From the NCBI GenBank assembly GCA_910588165.1, contig CAJUOR010000065.1, positions 1-9,019 on the forward strand: a DNA stretch of 9,019 bases, written 5' to 3'. The stretch comes from an uncultured Thomasclavelia sp. (GTDB taxonomy: Bacteria > Bacillota_I > Bacilli_A > Erysipelotrichales > Coprobacillaceae). The stretch's first letter is position 1, and each line of letters begins with the position of its first letter. Below are positions 1-4,441 of the stretch, piece by piece. The notes beneath the pieces are model-generated. The model saw nothing but the letters and a program-made list of their open reading frames with translations, did no database searches and had not been told where the DNA came from. The position numbers and the translations under genes were made by a program.

Positions 1-564
1 ATTTTTAGTAATCTCAATAATATAACTAGTGGACAACTGTGGATTTCTCCAATTTGACACTTATATGTGAGGTTATTTCCACATTATCGACTTTGAAGTT
101 CCCTAACCATTCAGTTGGACACATCTATCCATATTTTTGAAAAGTAGTGAACGATGAGGGACACTCTTTTTGTCAGTAATGATATTTTCCCAAACATAAT
201 CAGATCTGTACTCTGATACTGCTTTAGCTCAATATTTTAGTTTCAGTTGAAAAAGAAATGGCTCTAGTGATTTTCGTTACATCTAATAAAAATACATTTC
301 ATGGATTTGACTTCACTTTAGTTTTTACTATAAGAAACTCAATAAGAACACAAGCAAATCAAAAGCATACACATTAGTATTAATAGAAAATTCATAAAAC
401 TTATTGATTATCTGATGCGATACAATAGAGTGTATCCTTCACAAAACTAGATGACAGTATCTGTGAAGGATCATCTGATTTAGGATTTTCCAAGATCGTA
501 CAAATCAGGTGTTTTCAGCATACCTAGAATTCTCTACAGCCTATTTTTTCCTAAATTTTCTATA
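1..564. other. Non-coding AT-rich region downstream of the operon
   Basis: This stretch follows the stop codon of ftsW. I see no reading frame with a convincing start, ribosome binding site or recognisable protein on either strand, and no tRNA or rRNA. It holds an inverted repeat at 434-471 (listed separately), a 6-bp hairpin (ATCAGA at 199-204, TCTGAT at 212-217), and several short related words of the TGGACA/GGGACAC type near 29-37, 54-60, 115-122 and 158-164. No hairpin followed by a clear T-run was found for the end of the operon. The repeated words could be the decayed end of a mobile element, but no transposase fragment is readable. Confidence 0.6.
434..471. repeat. Perfect 10-bp inverted repeat (possible hairpin)
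   Basis: ATCCTTCACA at 434-443 is matched by TGTGAAGGAT at 462-471 around an 18-nt loop. It lies about 95 bases past the ftsW stop codon, so it could be the 3' end structure of the operon transcript. It has a modest GC content, a long loop and no T-run on either side, so it is not a classical intrinsic terminator. A protein-binding site or an RNA-processing structure is equally possible. Confidence 0.45.
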
Positions 565-1653
565 TTATAAATCTCGCGATTGTTGAAAAGAAATATTACA
601 TAAAATGCCTGCTAATATCAACAACAATGTCAAACTTGAGCCACCATAAGAAATAAACGGCAGTGTCACCCCTGTTACCGGAAACAATCCCACAACAACC
701 CCTAAGTTAATAATAACTTGAATTGCAATCATACTTGTAATGCCTAAAGCCAAGTAAAAACCTAATAAGTCTTCACTATTCAAAGCAATTTTAACACCCA
801 AATAGACTAGATAGAAAAAAAGTCCTAAAAGAAAAACGCCCCCTACAAAGCCAAATTCTTCACAAAATATCGCATAAATAAAATCTGTCTGAGGTTCAGG
901 TAGATAAAAGTGTTTTTGAAAGCTTTGATTAAATCCTACTCCCAATAATCCACCCGGTCCAATCGCATACAAAGATTGAATTGCCTGAAAGCCACTTCCT
1001 AAAGGGTCACTAAAAGGATCAAGGTAAGCTAAGATTCGAGCCATACGATAAGGTGCAGACGCAATTAAACCGACAATTCCTGCTACACCTATCATTCCAA
1101 GCCAAATGAAATATTTAAATGAAAGGGCACTTGCCATCAACATTACCATGACCCCACAAACCATGACAGCTCCTGTCCCAAAATCCGGTTGCAACATGAT
1201 TAAAAAGAAACCTAGAAATACATAGACAAGCTGTCTTAAAACACTAGATAATTTTTTAGCTTCCAAATAATGTTCAGATAAAAAACAAGCGATTTTAATG
1301 ACAATAGCCATTTTAAAAAATTCGGAAGGTTGTAAGGATAATCCTCCAAATGAAAACCAACTACGTGAACCACCTCTCACACTACCTATGCCCGGAATGA
1401 GAACTAATCCTAGCAATATAAAAGTCACAAAAAGAATCATACGATGGTATTTTTCATATAAATGATAATCTATCTTTGAAAAAATGTGCATCAAAACCAA
1501 TCCGATAATGACAAAAAAAGCTTGCCTTTTAAAATAATATAACTCATCTTCAAATTTGTACTCAGCCCAAATATGACTCGAGCTATAAACCATCAATAAT
1601 CCACAAATAACTAGTGCCAATATACATAAACGATATTTATTTTGAGTAGACAT
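565..1653 (-). CDS. ftsW: FtsW/SpoVE-type SEDS peptidoglycan glycosyltransferase
   Basis: This is a polytopic membrane protein of 362 residues, close to the usual length for FtsW/SpoVE. SEDS proteins polymerise lipid II into glycan strands together with a class B penicillin-binding protein. Visible family signatures are GSRSW...QPSEF (95-112), QPDFGT (155-160), LDPFSDPLGSGFQ (211-223), PEPQTDFI (252-259) and PVTG...LPFISYGGSS (325-340). D257 in the TDF motif corresponds to the proposed catalytic aspartate of the family. The PEPxTDF and FISYGGSS context favours FtsW/SpoVE over RodA. The ATG at 1653 has AGGAG ten bases upstream, and the gene begins 15 bases after the lipoprotein stop, so it is probably cotranscribed as the last operon gene. 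No partner transpeptidase is in the window. Whether it is the main division FtsW or a paralogue dedicated to this locus cannot be told from here. Confidence 0.93.
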   Translation of the reverse strand: MSTQNKYRLCILALVICGLLMVYSSSHIWAEYKFEDELYYFKRQAFFVIIGLVLMHIFSKIDYHLYEKYHRMILFVTFILLGLVLIPGIGSVRGGSRSWFSFGGLSLQPSEFFKMAIVIKIACFLSEHYLEAKKLSSVLRQLVYVFLGFFLIMLQPDFGTGAVMVCGVMVMLMASALSFKYFIWLGMIGVAGIVGLIASAPYRMARILAYLDPFSDPLGSGFQAIQSLYAIGPGGLLGVGFNQSFQKHFYLPEPQTDFIYAIFCEEFGFVGGVFLLGLFFYLVYLGVKIALNSEDLLGFYLALGITSMIAIQVIINLGVVVGLFPVTGVTLPFISYGGSSLTLLLILAGILCNISFQQSRDL

Positions 1654-1668
1654 ACATAACTCACTCCT

Positions 1669-3579
1669 TTACTTATCACATTCTATGCACTTAACATCAA
1701 AAAAAGAAGATAATGGTTGAAAGGATACATTATCTTCTGCATTCACAATAATGACGCATGAGCTACGCCTGCCATCTTCATCTTGCACAACAATTGTCGC
1801 AACACCTTTTTCCTTAGCTTCGATAAGCCCGCCACTTACCGTCGCTACTTTTTCATCACTACTTTGCCATTTTAATGTCTTATCATTTGCCCCTTCAACA
1901 AAGAGCCAAACTTGTTCATGAGGTTTTAAAATTAGCTGATAACTTGATAACTGCAAGCTGTTTTGTAGTTCCTTTTCATCATTGAATTGATAGACTCGTG
2001 TACATTCATCGACAACTTTATGATGTTCGATATGTAATAATTGAAGTTGCTTTTTAATAGGCGTATAGCTTTGTGAAAAACCAACTTTACGAAGCAACGA
2101 TCCATTACTTGCTCCAATATTTATACGAATGAACCAATATAAATCCACATCGGCACAAGTATCTATGTAGGCATCGCTGTTCATTTCATAGATAGATAAA
2201 CTATCTTCTAGTGCTGTTAATGAACTATCTAAAAGTTGTTCATCAACAACTTTTTTCTTCTTATCTACAAAATATACAGACGCTTTACCTTGAGCACCTA
2301 TACCACTTGCTAAATAAATATCTGCTAAAAGATATTTTTTTAGTTTCAAATCTAAACCTAATTGACAAGACAGTTCGGTCTTCCCGTCCATATACGGCTC
2401 AACTTCCCATTTATTTTCCTGAATAGTCATCATGCCTTCTTTACTGGCTTGAAAACCTTGATTGGCACTTGTTTCAAATACTAAACCAATTTCCCCGTTC
2501 AATAAAAGGGTCATTTTTAAAACCATCTCAATTTTTAGTATATTCAATGTCCCCGGAACCGGAAAAGAAAATCTCACTAACTCTAAGTCACCGGTTGAAA
2601 CATCTTCTAATTTGACCAAACTTTTTAATCGTGTTTTTAAATTTTCCAAGCTCTCTGTCGTCAATATCTTTTTGGCAATATCTTGCTCTTCTTTTTGCGA
2701 TAATGATAAGGCATCATTTAAAACATAGTCTGCTCGAAGTAAGAAATGAGGGTCTTTAAACGGATTCAAAGAAACATCAGCTGTAATTTTCAGCTGACTT
2801 ACTGTCAATTCATTTTCTAAATCCATGCCATGAAAAAAATCTTTTTTTCTCAATGATAAATCCAAACCGGAGCTATGAACCCTACCACTTACTTTATAGT
2901 CTTGAATATTAAAGCTGAAATATTTAGACTTCAATTTTTGAATGCCTGATTGTTCTCGATAATTCATGGAAGAAGGAGCCGCCTGAAAGACGGTTCCTTC
3001 CGGAAAAATAATACCTTGACTCAAATCCGGCTGAAAGGTTGTTTCTATGTCCAAATCCTCAATTGCTTCTTCAATAGGTACTTCTGTAATTTTCCCCGTT
3101 TCTTCCACACGATAATACCCATCTTCTGTTTCATAAAGACCAGCTGGTTCATTTTTTAAATCATTACTAAACGTCATTTCTTCTTTAAATGTAATATCAA
3201 CTTTATCTTCTAAAAAGGTTTTTGTACTTAAATCTCTTTTAGCTTTTTCTAGCAGATCTTTTGCTTGATCTTGATTGATTGTACTAGATGATAGCAACTG
3301 CTTTTCTGTAAAGTATCCTAATGCAATCATTGTTTCTTCAACATTTTCGTCTTCTTCATTTAAAATATGATATAACATCAAAGCAGCATCTTTCGCATAA
3401 AGCTCAGCATTAACATCAGTTGTATTTAAAAGTTTTTTCCATGCTTCAATAGCTGTGTTATCCGTATAACCTAAAATTTCAACAGCATCTTTAAACCAAT
3501 CATTTAGTGTATATACGTGTGCCTTGCACCCTATTAAACAAATAGCTAAACCAAACACAACCAACTTTACTTTTTTCAT
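1669..3579 (-). CDS. Secreted lipoprotein with C-terminal BIG2 Ig-like domain, T7SS-associated
   Basis: This 636-residue protein starts with a short basic n-region, a hydrophobic stretch and a lipobox LIGC with the lipidated cysteine at C18, so it should be anchored on the outer face of the membrane. Residues about 22-125 look mostly helical. Residues about 125-200 are acidic. The long middle part (about 215-530) looks beta-rich and I do not recognise it. Residues about 543-612 fit a bacterial Ig-like group 2 (BIG2) domain, with the hallmark WQSSDEKVATVSGG at 571-584 followed by a G-x-A-T-I-x-V strand. The C-terminus contains a CxxC (631-634). The ATG overlaps the stop of the preceding WXG100 gene (ATGA) and has no clear Shine-Dalgarno site, which points to translational coupling. 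Function is unknown. By position it may be an extracytoplasmic component or a cargo receptor of the secretion system. The lipoprotein call is firm, the role is not. Confidence 0.88.
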   Translation of the reverse strand: MKKVKLVVFGLAICLIGCKAHVYTLNDWFKDAVEILGYTDNTAIEAWKKLLNTTDVNAELYAKDAALMLYHILNEEDENVEETMIALGYFTEKQLLSSSTINQDQAKDLLEKAKRDLSTKTFLEDKVDITFKEEMTFSNDLKNEPAGLYETEDGYYRVEETGKITEVPIEEAIEDLDIETTFQPDLSQGIIFPEGTVFQAAPSSMNYREQSGIQKLKSKYFSFNIQDYKVSGRVHSSGLDLSLRKKDFFHGMDLENELTVSQLKITADVSLNPFKDPHFLLRADYVLNDALSLSQKEEQDIAKKILTTESLENLKTRLKSLVKLEDVSTGDLELVRFSFPVPGTLNILKIEMVLKMTLLLNGEIGLVFETSANQGFQASKEGMMTIQENKWEVEPYMDGKTELSCQLGLDLKLKKYLLADIYLASGIGAQGKASVYFVDKKKKVVDEQLLDSSLTALEDSLSIYEMNSDAYIDTCADVDLYWFIRINIGASNGSLLRKVGFSQSYTPIKKQLQLLHIEHHKVVDECTRVYQFNDEKELQNSLQLSSYQLILKPHEQVWLFVEGANDKTLKWQSSDEKVATVSGGLIEAKEKGVATIVVQDEDGRRSSCVIIVNAEDNVSFQPLSSFFDVKCIECDK

Positions 3580-3872
3580 TGTATGCTTGAAGCATTTTGC
3601 TGTAAAGTCGCTTCTGTTACTTCGTAGTTCTCAGCAGTGGTTTCTAAATAACTAGCATAACTTTCGATAACATGGGTATATTGTTCAAAATGCGGTGTTA
3701 AAGCATTAAACTTCTCACGAATCATTACTGATGTTTCGCTCTCCCAACTACTCTCCAAACAATTCATTTGCCCTAACATCTCTTGTAATGTACGCCACAA
3801 TTCGCCATTAAGTTGTCTTAAAAGCTGGGCAGACTCTCGTACACTTTGAACAGATACATCAATTTTACTCAT
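3576..3872 (-). CDS. WXG100-like protein with W-E-S turn and YxxxE tail
   Basis: This is a 98-residue, almost wholly helical protein of the EsxA/WXG100 size class with no signal peptide. The central turn reads S-S-W-E-S (W43, S45), so tryptophan is kept but the usual glycine is serine. Near the C-terminus YEVTE (about residues 83-87) matches the YxxxD/E signal that directs ESX substrates to the EssC/EccC motor. WXG100 proteins form four-helix-bundle dimers and are exported by type VII systems. The ATG at 3872 has a strong AGGAGG site (3880-3885) seven bases upstream. It follows another WXG100 gene by 17 bases, which makes a heterodimer with that protein likely. Its stop overlaps the lipoprotein start. 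The family call is supported by size, W position, YxxxE and locus. Confidence 0.88.
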   Translation of the reverse strand: MSKIDVSVQSVRESAQLLRQLNGELWRTLQEMLGQMNCLESSWESETSVMIREKFNALTPHFEQYTHVIESYASYLETTAENYEVTEATLQQNASSIQ

Positions 3873-3879
3873 TAGCCTT

Positions 3880-3885
3880 CCTCCT
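3880..3885 (-). promoter_or_regulatory. Strong ribosome binding site of the second WXG100 gene
   Basis: On the minus strand this is AGGAGG, seven bases before the ATG at 3872. Together with the equally strong site of the other WXG100 gene, it suggests high and matched translation of the two small proteins compared with the other operon members. Confidence 0.8.
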
Positions 3886-3889
3886 TTCG

Positions 3890-4189
3890 TTATTGAACTA
3901 AGCGTGTAGCTGAGCTTTCTGCTTCATCTTGACATGAACGATAAGCTAAAGCACTCTTGCGTAAAAAAGAACAATACTCATTTAACAGTTGGTGCATTTT
4001 CTCAAAATCATCTTCAAAACCATGAATTTGTCTTGAGAAAGCCACCTGTTCTTTACCAGACCAAAATTGACTCATTTCATCTACCATTTCATACATCTGT
4101 CCATAGAGTTGACGATAGTAGTCACTTTGTTCTTGCATCTTTCTTTCTGTACTTTCTAACATATCAATCTCAACGTGTATGCGGTTCAT
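3890..4189 (-). CDS. WXG100 protein with canonical W-S-G turn
   Basis: This is a 99-residue helical protein without a signal peptide, with F-W-S-G at residues 42-45 between two predicted helices, as in EsxA/EsxB-type type VII substrates. The start is placed at the ATG at 4189. An in-frame GTG at 4198 would give three more residues, but that GTG sits inside the Shine-Dalgarno sequence (AGGAGGTGAT), whereas the ATG is eight bases from AGGAGG. Its C-terminal region has Y-R-S-C-Q where a YxxxD/E export signal would be, so that motif is degenerate. The next gene encodes a WXG100-like protein with an intact YxxxE, and the two probably pair. The gene begins 15 bases after the ubiquitin-like gene. 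In ESX pairs the partner lacking YxxxD/E is carried along by the one that has it, and that role is inferred here. Confidence 0.92.
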   Translation of the reverse strand: MNRIHVEIDMLESTERKMQEQSDYYRQLYGQMYEMVDEMSQFWSGKEQVAFSRQIHGFEDDFEKMHQLLNEYCSFLRKSALAYRSCQDEAESSATRLVQ

Positions 4190-4193
4190 CTTT

Positions 4194-4203
4194 ATCACCT
4201 CCT
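4194..4203 (-). promoter_or_regulatory. Near-perfect Shine-Dalgarno site that fixes the WXG100 start
   Basis: The minus strand reads AGGAGGTGAT, an almost full complement of the 16S rRNA 3' end, eight bases (from the AGGAGG core) before the ATG at 4189. The GTG at 4196-4198 is part of this site, so it should not be used as the start. Confidence 0.88.
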
Positions 4204-4204
4204 T

Positions 4205-4441
4205 TCAGATACAATATAAAACACTGCCATGATCAATTCCTTGCGCTTGAAGTGTTTCGCTCAAATCCAAAATTGCATGGTTAAAAGCATCATAAAGATA
4301 TAAAACTTCGATTTTAGATGGGTACGAAGTTTTGATAAGTTCCAACACCTGTTTGCCTTGGCAATCTTTAGGAACTTCTACTAAAATAGATTGATGAATA
4401 TAGGAAAGATGCACTAAGATGAAAATGCTTGTATTTGACAT
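4205..4441 (-). CDS. esaB: EsaB/YukD-type ubiquitin-like T7SS protein
   Basis: This is a 78-residue cytosolic protein of the same length and pattern as B. subtilis YukD and S. aureus EsaB. It has an N-terminal beta-hairpin of hydrophobic alternation, a central helix around KQVLELIKTSY (30-40), and the family-like ending L-x-x-x-x-x-L-x-x-x-G-I-x-x-G-S-x-L (about 58-75), which resembles the last strand of a ubiquitin fold. It lacks a C-terminal diglycine, as YukD does, so conjugation is not expected. EsaB/YukD proteins are needed for, or regulate, type VII secretion and sit beside EssC and WXG100 genes, exactly as here. The ATG at 4441 lies 28 bases inside the end of essC and has GAGG seven bases upstream. 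Sequence identity to YukD is weak by eye, so the call rests on length, pattern and context. Confidence 0.82.
   Translation of the reverse strand: MSNTSIFILVHLSYIHQSILVEVPKDCQGKQVLELIKTSYPSKIEVLYLYDAFNHAILDLSETLQAQGIDHGSVLYCI

Noticed and set aside
40..88. DnaA-box-like words (TGTGGATTT, TTATTTCCACA)
   Set aside because: Each differs from the TTATNCACA consensus by a substitution or an inserted base, there is no cluster of good boxes, and no dnaA or dnaN gene is near by.
199..217. 6-bp hairpin ATCAGA / TCTGAT as a terminator
   Set aside because: The stem is short and AT-rich, and no T-run follows on either strand.
4196..4198. GTG as the start of the first WXG100 protein
   Set aside because: It lies within the Shine-Dalgarno sequence itself. 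The ATG nine bases further on has ideal spacing.
3934..4284. Plus-strand open frame of about 116 codons opposite the WXG100 and esaB genes
   Set aside because: It lies antisense to two well-supported genes, has no ribosome binding site and no recognisable protein features.
4414..4441. Frameshift joining essC and esaB
   Set aside because: The downstream product has its own ATG, a GAGG site and the full length of a YukD-type protein, and it does not resemble the missing EssC domains.
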